Below are positions 1 to 10,730 of a DNA stretch of 64,000 nucleotides, one piece after another. The DNA comes from Bradyrhizobium lablabi (GTDB lineage Bacteria; Pseudomonadota; Alphaproteobacteria; Rhizobiales; Xanthobacteraceae): positions 186,001-250,000 of the forward strand of contig NZ_JAFCLN010000002.1 of NCBI RefSeq assembly GCF_018129385.1, given 5' to 3'. The translations under genes were made by a program, and so were the position numbers. The notes beneath the pieces were generated by a model. That model did no database searches and was not told where the DNA came from. It was given only the letters and a program-made list of their open reading frames with translations. Within the stretch, counting starts at the first letter, position 1, and every line of letters starts with the position of its first letter.

Positions 1-251
1 GTGGCGTGCGGCTGGCCTCGCTCGGGCCGGGGATGGAATTCGGCGAGATGGCGATCATCGAGAACCGGCGCAGCGCCGACGTCTGGGCCGATACCGCGGT
101 CAAATGCCTGGAACTCCCGCTTGACGCGTTTGCCGACTACCGCCAGCTTCATCCGCAGATTTCCATGAAGATCATGAGAAATCTTTCGGCGCTGCTGGCG
201 CGGCGTCTCATCCTCGCCAACGCCAAGGTCGATCTGCTCAGCGCTTACTAG
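1..251 (+). CDS. Cyclic nucleotide-binding domain protein, C-terminal part
   Basis: The reading frame is open to the left edge, so only the last 80 or so residues are present. They form the end of a cNMP-binding (CAP-ED) domain: FGEMAII followed by RRSADV resembles the phosphate-binding cassette that contacts the cyclic nucleotide, and a helical tail ends in DLLSAY. In bradyrhizobia such a domain is found at the C-terminus of some glutaminases and of STAS or transporter proteins. I cannot tell which from this fragment. The domain assignment is firm and the full protein is unknown. Confidence 0.75.
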   Translation, partial: GVRLASLGPGMEFGEMAIIENRRSADVWADTAVKCLELPLDAFADYRQLHPQISMKIMRNLSALLARRLILANAKVDLLSAY

Positions 252-470
252 CAATGCGCTTCGCGCCATTATCGACAGGGTGATGACGGCAAGCTTCGCC
301 CTGGCGCTTGCCAAGTTCCAATATTGTGCAAAGATAAATCGGCTTCGAATGTCGACGCGCGGCTAATGGTTTGACTTAAATCAATGAATCAGGCCCTCGA
401 TAGGGTCGATTTTCCCTGGCGCCATACGAACAAGCGCGCGCTCGAATGGAGAGCTTTTTTGAGTGAGCCG

Positions 471-911
471 ATGCATCCCGCCGCGCCGCATCACCTGCCG
501 GCCTTCATCACCGCCCCGGGTGAAACCGACGTGCTGATGTGGATCGTCGGCATTTTCCTGCTGGTCGCGATCCTCACATTCGGAAATATCTATCTGCACC
601 TGCACACGCTGCCGGAGCGGATGGCGCACAGGGGGCACAAGCTTCAGTTCGAGATCGTGGCGGTGCTGGGTTTGCTGGCGCTATTCACCCACATCCACAT
701 TTTTTGGGTCGCAGGCTTGCTCCTTGCGATGGTCGACCTGCCTGATTTCGGCTCGCCGCTGCGCCGGATTGCGGGATCGGTCGAGAAAATGGCCGGCGTT
801 ACGCCCGAAGAAGAACCGGCCGTTGTGCCCGATGACACCGGTCCGCGCCGGGTGGTCGCCGGCGACGGCAAGTCCCCAGCCACCAAGAGCGAGGTGCACG
901 GCCATGCTTGA
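471..911 (+). CDS. Small inner-membrane protein, DUF3302/YiaW-like
   Basis: A 146-residue protein with two hydrophobic segments, near residues 23-40 and 63-87, and a soluble Pro/Glu-rich tail. The LMWIVGIFLL segment and the FTHIHIFWVAGLLL segment recall E. coli YiaW (DUF3302), which is also encoded directly before a HlyD-type adaptor, YiaV. Its stop overlaps the start of the adaptor gene by 8 bases, which implies translational coupling. An ATG at 384 would add 29 residues; I prefer 471 because the extra part has no recognisable character. Function is unknown, presumably a membrane partner of the adaptor. Confidence 0.7.
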   Translation: MHPAAPHHLPAFITAPGETDVLMWIVGIFLLVAILTFGNIYLHLHTLPERMAHRGHKLQFEIVAVLGLLALFTHIHIFWVAGLLLAMVDLPDFGSPLRRIAGSVEKMAGVTPEEEPAVVPDDTGPRRVVAGDGKSPATKSEVHGHA

Positions 912-2136
912 GCTGCTGCTTTGCTCGATGTTGACGATCCTGCCCGACTATCTCTATCGCCGTTACCGGCAGGGCAAGCGGTGGGGCAAGGAGATCAATC
1001 TCTTCTCGGTGTGGTTCGAGCTGCGATACGGCATCGTGAGCTGCCTCATGCTAACGATCGCGCTGATCACGATGATCTTCTATTTCCATCCGTCGACGTC
1101 GTCGGCAACCCTTTACTTCCGGACCGTCCCGATCGTCACCGAAACGGTCGGCCGGGTCGCGGAGGTTCACGTTGATTACAGCGCGCCGGTCAAACAAGGC
1201 GATGTGCTTTTCACGCTGGACAATTCAAAGCAGAGGGCCGCGCTGGAAACGGCCAAGCGCAAGATCGCCGAAGTGGATGCTGCGATGCTGGCGGCGGAAG
1301 CCGACGTGCTCAAGGCGGAAGGCCAGCTTCAGGAAGCGAAGAATTCGCTACAGCAGGCTCAGGACGAGCTCGACGTCAAGACCGAGCTACAGCGGCGCAA
1401 CCCCGGTATCGTGCCGCAGCGTGACATCGAAAAGCTACAGGTGATCGTCGCCCAGCGTCAGGGCTCTCTCGACGCGGCAACGGCTGCAAAACAGTCCGCG
1501 TCGACGCGCGTTACCGCGCTCATTCCGGCCGAGAAGGCCAGCGCGCAAGCGGCGCTCGCCGAGGCGCAGGTCGATCTGGACAAGACCTTTGTCCGGGCCG
1601 GCGTAAATGGGCGCGTCGAACAATTCCTGTTGCGCCCCGGCGATATTGTCAATCCGATCATGCGCGCCGCCGGCGTCCTGATCCCCGAAGGCGACAGGCA
1701 GCGCGTGCTCTCTGCTGGGTTTGGCCAGATCGAGGGCCAGGTCATGAAGGTCGGAATGGTGGCCGAGGCGACCTGCATCTCGAGGCCCTGGGTGATCATC
1801 CCGCTGGTGGTGACCAACGTGCAGAATTACATCGCGGCCGGTCAGTTCAGGGGCGGCGAGCAATTGCTCGAAGCGCAGAGCACCGTCCGCCCGGGAACGA
1901 TTCTCGTGTTCATGGAGCCGATCTTCAAGGGCGGCCTCGATGGCGTGACGCCAGGCAGCAGTTGCGTCGCGAACGCCTACACCAGCAATCACGAACTGAT
2001 CGCCTCGGGCAAGGTCGGTGGCTTCAAGAGCTTTGCATTACACGTCGTCGATGCGACGGGACTTGTGCATGCCTTGCTGTTGCGCATCCAGGCGCTGCTG
2101 TTGCCGGTCAAGACGCTGGTGCTGAGCGGGCACTGA
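904..2136 (+). CDS. HlyD-family membrane fusion protein (YiaV-like)
   Basis: A 410-residue periplasmic adaptor anchored by an N-terminal membrane segment near residues 40-60 (LMLTIALITMIFYF). A biotinyl-lipoyl-like half follows (VGRVAEVHVDYSAPVKQGDVLFTL), then a long Ala/Gln-rich coiled-coil hairpin, the second lipoyl half (FVRAGVNGRVEQFLLRPGD) and a beta-barrel region. Adaptors of this family link an inner-membrane transporter to the periplasm or outer membrane. No transporter lies next to it; its only partner here is the overlapping YiaW-like gene. The ATG at 904 is supported by the 8-base overlap. Family assignment is strong and the substrate is unknown. Confidence 0.85.
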   Translation: MLELLLCSMLTILPDYLYRRYRQGKRWGKEINLFSVWFELRYGIVSCLMLTIALITMIFYFHPSTSSATLYFRTVPIVTETVGRVAEVHVDYSAPVKQGDVLFTLDNSKQRAALETAKRKIAEVDAAMLAAEADVLKAEGQLQEAKNSLQQAQDELDVKTELQRRNPGIVPQRDIEKLQVIVAQRQGSLDAATAAKQSASTRVTALIPAEKASAQAALAEAQVDLDKTFVRAGVNGRVEQFLLRPGDIVNPIMRAAGVLIPEGDRQRVLSAGFGQIEGQVMKVGMVAEATCISRPWVIIPLVVTNVQNYIAAGQFRGGEQLLEAQSTVRPGTILVFMEPIFKGGLDGVTPGSSCVANAYTSNHELIASGKVGGFKSFALHVVDATGLVHALLLRIQALLLPVKTLVLSGH

Positions 2137-2218
2137 GCGGACCTCGCGCGGGCTCGATTCAAAAATAGCGAAACAACCCCATGGACGGTAGGATATCAGG
2201 CGTCTTTTGGGTAATAAA

Positions 2219-2671
2219 TTACCCGCGTCCGCGGTAAGGCGCGACGCCTTGGTCTGGCACCCACAGGCCCTTGGGCAGGCGGCCGGTCTGCCAGAACACG
2301 TCGATCGGGATGCCGCCGCGCGGATACCAGTAGCCGCCGATGCGCAGCCATTTCGGCTTGATGGCGTCTACGATGCGCTTGCCGATCATCACGGTGCAAT
2401 CCTCGTGGAATGCGCCGTGATTGCGGAAGCTTGCGACAAACAGCTTTAGCGATTTGGATTCGAGCAACCACTTGCCGGGCACGTAGTCGATCGCAAGATG
2501 CGCGAAATCCGGTTGGCCCGTCACCGGGCAGATCGAGGTGAATTCCGGGACCGTGAAGCGCACCAGATAATCGGTATTCGCCTGCGGATTGGGAACGGGA
2601 TCGAGCACCGCCTTTTCCGGGCTGTCGGGCCATTCCACGGCGCGGCCGAGTTGCAGGGATTTTTTCGCCAT
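2219..2671 (-). CDS. queF: NADPH-dependent 7-cyano-7-deazaguanine reductase QueF
   Basis: A 150-residue unimodular QueF. It reduces preQ0 to preQ1 in queuosine tRNA biosynthesis using [15 protein letters not shown] carries the catalytic cysteine that forms the thioimide with the nitrile, ESKSLKLF is the QueF signature, and FHEDC contributes the binding glutamate. Length is typical of the short type I enzymes. It stands alone on the minus strand with no other queuosine gene nearby, and I saw no preQ1 riboswitch in the 56 bases upstream. Confidence 0.95.
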   Translation of the reverse strand: MAKKSLQLGRAVEWPDSPEKAVLDPVPNPQANTDYLVRFTVPEFTSICPVTGQPDFAHLAIDYVPGKWLLESKSLKLFVASFRNHGAFHEDCTVMIGKRIVDAIKPKWLRIGGYWYPRGGIPIDVFWQTGRLPKGLWVPDQGVAPYRGRG

Positions 2672-2727
2672 GATGTCGGTCCTGTGTCAGAGCCGTCATT
2701 GGCGCAAGGGGAAGTGGCCGTCAACCG

Positions 2728-3089
2728 TCAACGCGAAGCGGGATCGGACAGGAAGCGCACCAGCGCGCCGCGGTCACCGGCATCCTCGATGCCGCGGATC
2801 GACATCCACAACCCCGGAAACATTTCGGCGGGGTCGTTAAGGAAACGGTCGAGCCGCTGGGCGTCCCAGCGCAGGCCGTCGGCGTTCGCCTTGCGCAGCG
2901 CGGGCGAATAGTCGAACCCTTCGGCACTGCCGACCGTTCGTCCGATCAGATCGGACAAGTTGGGGCCGGGCAATCCCTGTTCGGCGGGATCGAGGCTGTG
3001 GCAGGCGCGGCAAGGCGTGAACAGCTTTGCCCCGTCTTCGGCTGATGCGGAGACGGGGGCGAGAAGCAAGAGGAAGCAAAGCGCTGACT

Positions 3090-3093
<4 letters not shown>
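2728..3093 (-). CDS. Secreted small c-type cytochrome
   Basis: A protein of about 121 residues with a signal peptide (VKSALCFLLLLAPVSASA) and one CRACH haem-binding motif close to the mature N-terminus. The likely sixth ligand is the methionine in FPGLWMS. It belongs to the small class I cytochromes c and should act in the periplasm as an electron carrier. The GTG at 3093 overlaps the stop of the upstream propeller gene (GTGA), and starting there leaves a clean signal peptide. A longer frame begins at 3144 but would bury the signal. The tight overlap suggests it may serve a redox partner of the propeller protein; that is inference. Confidence 0.85.
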
Positions 3094-5535
<2,442 letters not shown>

Positions 5536-5539
5536 AGGC

Positions 5540-5612
5540 AAAGCGTTTTCGAGCGAAGCCTGTCCCGCACTCGATGCGGGATGGATACCGGTTCGCGTTA
5601 AGAAAACGCGTC
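5540..5612. repeat. Palindromic intergenic repeat (GCGTTTTC/GAAAACGC family)
   Basis: Directly after the eno stop. GCGTTTTC at 5543-5550 pairs with GAAAACGC at 5602-5609, with an internal small hairpin (CCCGCACTCGATGCGGG). I recall this as a common bradyrhizobial intergenic element. It may act as an RNA-stabilising or terminating structure for eno. Confidence 0.65.
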
Positions 5613-5615
5613 ATA

Positions 5616-5660
5616 CAAAAATGAGCCCCCGTTCCGATTCCATCGGAACGGAAGCGGCTC
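5616..5660 (-). terminator. Putative rho-independent terminator of the M15-like gene
   Basis: On the minus strand GTTCCGAT pairs with ATCGGAAC across a GGA loop, and an outer GAGCC pairs with GGCTC. The helix is immediately followed by ATTTTTG. It begins at the stop codon of the minus-strand gene ending at 5660. Confidence 0.6.
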
Positions 5661-6901
5661 TACCGCGCTGCTGCGAGCTTGGGCCGCTGGGGCTTGGACG
5701 GTTTCGCCGCTACCGCGCGCTTTGCCGCGCTGGGCTTGCTGTGCGCGGCGTGCCTCGTGCGCTTCTTGACGTCGGCGCTCGCGGCCTTCGCGCCGCCGCG
5801 GCGGGATGCGTATTCCGGGCCGTCGATCGGGCCGACATGCGGCGGGTCGAAGGCGAGATACGGCCGTCCGATGCCGTATTGCTTGCCGTTCGCATCGACC
5901 CATTTCCAGAGGATTTCGGTCGAGGTCCAGCGCTGGGCGCGACTGGCGCCGTTGACGCTCACGATGTCGGCGGCAAGCCCCTTGCCGTAACCGCCGCGGA
6001 GACTGCCGCCGTGATACGACCTGTTCGCCGCCGCCTTCAGGCCGGCTGCGATCGACTGGCGGTAGTCGTCGCGGAACGCGCTGGTGATGCCCGGCTGGAG
6101 CCCGGCATTCTCCGCCGCCTGTAGCATATAGAACAGTTTCAGCTTGAAGCTCCTGTCCATGCCGCCGATCACGTAGTCGCTCATCGACATGCCGATGCGT
6201 TCGGCCGCCTTGGGATCCTTCCAGGTGAAATCGTTGTCGACGAGTTTTGTGAAGCTGCGGGTGACCGTGATCAGCTTGCCCTTGCGCTTGATCTGCACCT
6301 TGCGCTTCTCGGTCTCCTTGATGGTGTCTTCCTTGGGCGTGCGCTCATACAGTGCGAACAAGTATTGGTCGATGCAGGGCTCCGCGACCAGGCACTCGCC
6401 GACGATCTCGATGCGGTTCGGATTCGGCCTGATATCCTGAGGAGGCGACTCGATGGTACCAGATATGGCCGCCTGCACGGGCGAAGGTGCCTGCGGCAAC
6501 ACTTCCGCGGGATCGCCCGCCGTAGCGACGACGATCGGCTTCAGCTCCGCCTCGGCGGTCGCCGTAATCTCGGCGGTCGCTGTAATGGTGTCGGGCTTTG
6601 TCGCCGCGGGTGGATTCGCCACGAGGTCGGCGGCCGCTTCAACCTCAGTGGTTTCGGGTATGGCGGTGCTTACCGCAATTGTCTGCGCCGCAATCGTCTC
6701 CGGAACTGCTACCTGCGGCGCAGCCGCATGGTTGACCGCGGCGGTCAATGAAGGCGCGAGCCGGTCGACGACATGCGTCGCCGCGTCGGTGTTCTCGATG
6801 CGAGGTGAGGCCGTGCCGGTAAGGCTGACGAAAGCCCAGCCTGCAACTACGACGGTTGGATAAAACGCCGCCGCCAAACTTGCGGATCGCCGCGGGTTCA
6901 T
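5660..6901 (-). CDS. Membrane-anchored protein with peptidase M15/VanY-like domain
   Basis: A 413-residue protein with an N-terminal membrane anchor, a long Ala/Thr/Glu-rich linker to about residue 180, a globular C-terminal domain and a Lys/Ala-rich basic tail. The C-terminal domain contains RSYHGGSLRGGYGKGLAADI and later DPPHVG. A histidine followed by an aspartate and a final histidine in this spacing resembles the zinc ligands of D-Ala-D-Ala carboxypeptidases of the M15 family. It probably sits in the periplasm near peptidoglycan. I chose the ATG at 6901 because the membrane segment follows closely. Catalytic activity is not proven; it could be a degenerate member. Confidence 0.65.
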   Translation of the reverse strand: MNPRRSASLAAAFYPTVVVAGWAFVSLTGTASPRIENTDAATHVVDRLAPSLTAAVNHAAAPQVAVPETIAAQTIAVSTAIPETTEVEAAADLVANPPAATKPDTITATAEITATAEAELKPIVVATAGDPAEVLPQAPSPVQAAISGTIESPPQDIRPNPNRIEIVGECLVAEPCIDQYLFALYERTPKEDTIKETEKRKVQIKRKGKLITVTRSFTKLVDNDFTWKDPKAAERIGMSMSDYVIGGMDRSFKLKLFYMLQAAENAGLQPGITSAFRDDYRQSIAAGLKAAANRSYHGGSLRGGYGKGLAADIVSVNGASRAQRWTSTEILWKWVDANGKQYGIGRPYLAFDPPHVGPIDGPEYASRRGGAKAASADVKKRTRHAAHSKPSAAKRAVAAKPSKPQRPKLAAAR

Positions 6902-7177
6902 GATCCCTGCCTCCAACGGCCCCCATCGAGCCCGGTTGCACAATCAAGTATCCGACTCCGATGTTTCGGCCCGGAATGTGGACGTGCAAGGGCGGATGCT
7001 ACAGGAATTCAAATGATTTGGGGAACTGTTGCCGTGGCGCAACGCGTCGGTCTGTGGGTATGTGCGTCGGCTCGAACACGCCGCAATCGTTAACGTCATT
7101 GCGGACCGTGGCCGAAAATGGTGTTTGGACAAGCAAAAGCGCCGGTGTGTCCGGCCGCGGGCAGGGAGGAAGTGGTC

Positions 7178-8317
7178 ATGAGTGATGGCAAGAGCGGGCT
7201 GCAACTGCGTTCGCTGCTCAAGAAGAGCGGCGAGCTCGAACTTTCGCTGGTGAATATCCCGACCCCGGAACCCGCGGACGACGAGGTGGTCGTGCGGGTC
7301 GAGGCGACGCCGATCAATCCATCCGACCTGGGCCTCTTGATCGGCACCGCCGACATGTCGACCGCCAAGGCGTCGGGCACCAGGGACGCGCCCGTGATCA
7401 CGGCAAAAATGCCCGATGCGGCCATGCGGATGATGGCGGCGCGGCTCGATCAATCGCTCCCTGTTGGCAATGAAGGCGCCGGCACCGTGATCCGGACCGG
7501 CGCATCGGATGCCGCGAAAGCGCTGATGGGCAAGACGGTGTCGATGATCGGCGGCGCGATGTACACCCAGTATCGCGTGCTCAGGGTGAGGGACGTGATG
7601 GAGCTGCCGGCCGGCACCACAGCGGCCGACGGCGCATCCTGGTTCGTCAATCCGCTGACCGCGCTCGGCATGACCGAGACGATGCGGCGGGAGAACCACA
7701 AGGCGCTGGTGCACACCGCGGCCGCCTCGAACCTCGGGCAGATGCTGAACAAGATCTGCATCAAGGACGGCATCGGCCTCGTCAACATCGTGCGCAGTAA
7801 GGAGCAGGCCGACATCTTGCGCAAAATCGGCGCGAAATACATCGTCGATTCCTCCACCGATACGTTCATGGACGATCTCACGGGCGCGGTGGTGGAGACC
7901 GGCGCGACGATCGCCTTCGATGCGATCGGCGGCGGCAGGCTGGCGGGCCAGATCCTCACCGCGATGGAGATCGCCGCCAACAAGACCGCGAAGGAATACA
8001 GCCGTTACGGCTCCAACGTGTACAAGCAGGTCTACATCTACGGCAGCCTCGACAATCGGCCGACCGAACTCTCCCGGTCATTCGGCCTGAGCTGGGGTGT
8101 CGGCGGCTGGCTGCTGACGCCGTTCCTGCAAAAGATCGGCCCGGCCGATATTGGCCGGCTGCGCCAGCGCGTGGCGTCCGAACTGAAGACGACGTTCGCC
8201 AGCCACTACACGCGGGTGGTGTCGCTACAGGAAACGCTGCAACTCGACAACATCGCTGTCTACGCCAAGCGCGCCACCGGCGAGAAATTCCTGATCAACC
8301 CGAACAAGGAGGCGTGA
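7178..8317 (+). CDS. MDR-family (zinc-binding dehydrogenase-like) oxidoreductase
   Basis: A 379-residue medium-chain dehydrogenase/reductase. An N-terminal GroES-like domain (DDEVVVRVEATPINPSDLG) is followed by a Rossmann NAD(P)-binding domain (LVHTAAASNLGQMLNKIC). The usual structural zinc cysteines are not visible, so it resembles quinone oxidoreductase or enoyl reductase members that work without zinc. The start at 7178 (ATG after GGAAGTGGTC) fits a ribosome-binding site GGAGGAAG upstream; the frame also extends to 7118. The substrate cannot be inferred. Confidence 0.85.
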   Translation: MSDGKSGLQLRSLLKKSGELELSLVNIPTPEPADDEVVVRVEATPINPSDLGLLIGTADMSTAKASGTRDAPVITAKMPDAAMRMMAARLDQSLPVGNEGAGTVIRTGASDAAKALMGKTVSMIGGAMYTQYRVLRVRDVMELPAGTTAADGASWFVNPLTALGMTETMRRENHKALVHTAAASNLGQMLNKICIKDGIGLVNIVRSKEQADILRKIGAKYIVDSSTDTFMDDLTGAVVETGATIAFDAIGGGRLAGQILTAMEIAANKTAKEYSRYGSNVYKQVYIYGSLDNRPTELSRSFGLSWGVGGWLLTPFLQKIGPADIGRLRQRVASELKTTFASHYTRVVSLQETLQLDNIAVYAKRATGEKFLINPNKEA

Positions 8318-8456
8318 GCAACTGTCCTGTTCGCGGCTTCCTGCAAGCGCATTTTTGTGAACGCTGCGTTTCCGGATTGCGGCATGCATGCACTTGCATG
8401 GGACTACGGCTGCCGCTAGGTCAGTTTCGCCTGTCGGTTCTCAAAGGAAAAATTCA

Positions 8457-9008
8457 ATGGCCTATAATATCGTCGCGATCGTCGGCAGTCTTCGCAAGGA
8501 CAGTTTTTCGCTGAAGGTCGCCAATGCGCTGGCAAAGCTGGCACCGGCTTCGCTTCAGATCGACGTCACCACGCTTCATGGCCTTTCCTTCTTCAATCAG
8601 GATCTGGAAGCGGCACCCCCGGCCGACTGGCTCGCCTTCCGCGAAAAGGTGCAGAAGTCGAACGGCATTATCTTCGTCACGCCGGAGTACAATCGTTCGA
8701 TCCCGGGCGTGCTGAAGAACGCGATCGACGTCGGCTCGCGGCCCTATGGCAAGAGTTCGTTCCTCGGCAAGCCGACGGGGATCGTCTCCAATTCGCCGGG
8801 CGCGCTGGGCGGCGTAAGCGCGGCCAAGCATTTGCAGAATATCATGCCGGGCATCACGGGCCCGATCATGGGACAGCCTGAAATCTATCTGAACGCCATC
8901 GGCGCTGCCTGCGACGATAAGGGTCAGCTCGCCAGCGAGCCGGTGCAGAAGGTGCTACAGCAATACATCGACGCCTTTGCGGCCTTCGTTGAGAAGCAGA
9001 GCAAGTAA
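8457..9008 (+). CDS. NAD(P)H-dependent FMN reductase (ChrR/YieF-like)
   Basis: A 183-residue flavodoxin-fold reductase. IVGSLRKDSFSLKVANAL is the FMN phosphate-binding loop and FVTPEYNRSIPGVLKNAIDV is the hallmark of this family, whose members reduce quinones, azo compounds or chromate using FMN. The start at 8457 follows AAAGGAAAAATTCA, a good Shine-Dalgarno; an upstream in-frame start at 8388 has no such support. It is a cytoplasmic enzyme and appears monocistronic. Confidence 0.9.
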   Translation: MAYNIVAIVGSLRKDSFSLKVANALAKLAPASLQIDVTTLHGLSFFNQDLEAAPPADWLAFREKVQKSNGIIFVTPEYNRSIPGVLKNAIDVGSRPYGKSSFLGKPTGIVSNSPGALGGVSAAKHLQNIMPGITGPIMGQPEIYLNAIGAACDDKGQLASEPVQKVLQQYIDAFAAFVEKQSK

Positions 9009-9023
9009 CGCCCAGCGCCCCGC

Positions 9024-9038
9024 TTAGCATTCCGTTAA
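9024..9038 (+). promoter_or_regulatory. Possible CtrA-binding site upstream of ftsB
   Basis: TTAG, seven bases, then TTAA at 9024-9038 is one mismatch from the alphaproteobacterial CtrA consensus TTAA-N7-TTAA. It lies 24 bases before the chosen start of a cell-division gene. The pattern is short and could arise by chance. Confidence 0.35.
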
Positions 9039-9062
9039 CCCCATGGCCGCATGGTTGCGGCC

Positions 9063-9389
9063 ATGGTCTCCCGTACCCGACTCAAATCGATCCTTACCGG
9101 GCTCGCGCTCTATACGATCGCGGCGCTGATGGTCGGCTATTTCGGCGTCAACGCCTACACCGGCAAATACGGGCTGAACGCGCGGCAGGAACTCGATCAG
9201 GAGATCATTGCGCTGACCTCGGAGCTGGCGCGGCTGAAGCGCGAGCGCGCCGAGGGCGAGCAGCGGGTATCGCTGCTGCGCTCCGACCGGGTCGACCCCG
9301 ACATGCTGGATGAGCGCGCGCGATTCCAGCTCGACTACGCCAATCCGCGCGATCTGGTCCGGGTCATCAGGCCGGTCAGCGGGCGCTGA
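9063..9389 (+). CDS. ftsB: FtsB/DivIC septum formation initiator family protein
   Basis: A 108-residue bitopic protein: a short cytoplasmic N-terminus, one membrane helix (ILTGLALYTIAALMVGYF) and a periplasmic coiled coil (EIIALTSELARLKRERAE), ending in the LDERARFQLDYANPRDLV motif typical of the family. FtsB joins FtsL and FtsQ in the divisome and helps activate septal peptidoglycan synthesis. ATGs at 9051 and 9063 are both in frame; the second starts with MVSRTRLKS. It precedes pdhA, an arrangement I recall from other alphaproteobacteria (eno-ftsB-pdhA). Confidence 0.9.
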   Translation: MVSRTRLKSILTGLALYTIAALMVGYFGVNAYTGKYGLNARQELDQEIIALTSELARLKRERAEGEQRVSLLRSDRVDPDMLDERARFQLDYANPRDLVRVIRPVSGR

Positions 9390-9403
9390 GGCAGACGCAC
9401 AAT

Positions 9404-9433
9404 CTCTTTCGGAAAACCGGTACCTACTTATCG
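9404..9433. repeat. Degenerate copy of the GAGCATGATC repeat family
   Basis: TTTCGGAAAACCGGT followed by ACCTACTTATCG matches the reverse complement of the central part of the palindromic element at 10653-10701 with a few differences. It is only a partial copy, in the ftsB-pdhA gap. Confidence 0.4.
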
Positions 9434-9616
9434 CTACGCGGCCTCTGGCTCCGGAGTGTGCGCAAATTTCAAAATCCGGTCACAACGATCACGAAAATGT
9501 CGCGCTCGTTGCAGTGCGGCATAGCAATATTTTCGTGAAGCCGTTGCAATCCTTTCGCAGGCATTTGAGTTGGGATAGACAAGGTTCCTCCCCACCTTCT
9601 CTCACCCGGAAACGTC

Positions 9617-10645
9617 ATGGCCGCACCCAAGAAAAACACCGCAAAGGAAGCAGGGCTGGAGCATGCGAAGGGCAACGGCTCGGTGCCGGAATTTTCGAAA
9701 GAGCAGGAACTGAAGGCGCTGCGCGACATGCTGCTGATCCGGCGCTTTGAGGAAAAGGCCGGCCAGCTCTACGGCATGGGCGCGATCGGCGGCTTCTGCC
9801 ATCTCTATATCGGCCAGGAAGCCGTCGTCGTCGGCATGCAGATGGCCCTGAAGAAGGGCGATCAGGTCATAACGGGATACCGTGATCACGGCCACATGCT
9901 GGCCTGCGGCATGGAGGCCAAGGGCGTGATGGCCGAGCTGACCGGACGCCGCGGCGGCTACTCCAAGGGCAAGGGCGGCTCGATGCACATGTTCAGCCTG
10001 GCCGAGCATTTTTACGGCGGTCACGGCATCGTCGGCGCGCAGGTTTCGCTCGGCACCGGCCTTGCTTTTGCCAACCGCTATCGCGGCAACGACAGTGTCA
10101 GCCTCGCCTATTTCGGCGACGGCGCCGCCAACCAGGGCCAGGTCTATGAGAGCTTCAACATGGCGGAGCTGTGGAAGCTTCCCGTGGTCTATGTCATCGA
10201 GAACAACCGCTACGCCATGGGCACCTCGGTGACGCGTTCTTCCGCGCAGACCGATTTCTCCAAGCGCGGCGCCTCCTTCAACATTCCGGGCAAGCAGGTC
10301 GACGGCATGGACGTGCGCGCGGTGAAGGCCGCAGGCGACGAGGCGGTCGCATGGTGCCGGGACGGCAAGGGGCCCTACATCCTGGAAATGCAGACCTACC
10401 GCTACCGCGGCCACTCGATGTCGGATCCGGCAAAATACCGCACCCGTGAAGAGGTGGAAAAAGTCCGCCACGATCAGGATCCGATCGAGCAGGTGCGCAA
10501 TCGCCTGCTGGCCGCAAAGGTCAGCGAGCAGGATTTGAAGAACATCGACGCCGAGGTGCGCGAGATCGTCAACGAGGCGGCGGATTTCGCCCAGCACGAT
10601 CCCGAGCCCGATGTGTCCGAACTCTACACCGACGTTTATCGCTGA
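9617..10645 (+). CDS. pdhA: Pyruvate dehydrogenase E1 component, alpha subunit
   Basis: A 342-residue TPP-dependent E1 alpha subunit. With PdhB it decarboxylates pyruvate and transfers the acetyl group to lipoyl domains. [17 protein letters not shown] is the TPP/Mg-binding motif, and [16 protein letters not shown] is the loop carrying the serines phosphorylated in mitochondrial homologues. It opens the pdhA-pdhB-DUF5076-pdhC-lpdA cluster. A 227-base gap before it should hold the operon promoter; I could not define boxes with confidence. Length and start are typical. Confidence 0.97.
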   Translation: MAAPKKNTAKEAGLEHAKGNGSVPEFSKEQELKALRDMLLIRRFEEKAGQLYGMGAIGGFCHLYIGQEAVVVGMQMALKKGDQVITGYRDHGHMLACGMEAKGVMAELTGRRGGYSKGKGGSMHMFSLAEHFYGGHGIVGAQVSLGTGLAFANRYRGNDSVSLAYFGDGAANQGQVYESFNMAELWKLPVVYVIENNRYAMGTSVTRSSAQTDFSKRGASFNIPGKQVDGMDVRAVKAAGDEAVAWCRDGKGPYILEMQTYRYRGHSMSDPAKYRTREEVEKVRHDQDPIEQVRNRLLAAKVSEQDLKNIDAEVREIVNEAADFAQHDPEPDVSELYTDVYR

Positions 10646-10652
10646 GAGCGCA

Positions 10653-10701
10653 GAGCATGATCCCGAAAAGTGGGAACCGGTTTTCGGACAGGATCATGCT
10701 C
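10653..10701. repeat. Palindromic repeat inside the pdh cluster (GAGCATGATC family)
   Basis: GAGCATGATCC at the left pairs with GGATCATGCTC at the right, with inner CCGAAAA/TTTTCGG. It fills most of the pdhA-pdhB gap and should form a strong hairpin in the mRNA. I recall this element as very frequent in bradyrhizobial and related genomes. Confidence 0.75.
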
Positions 10702-10730
10702 AAACAAAAGGCCTAAGTTTCGGAGCTACC

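Noticed and set aside
2672..2727. Possible preQ1 riboswitch before queF
   Set aside because: The 56-base leader shows no recognisable preQ1 aptamer pattern.
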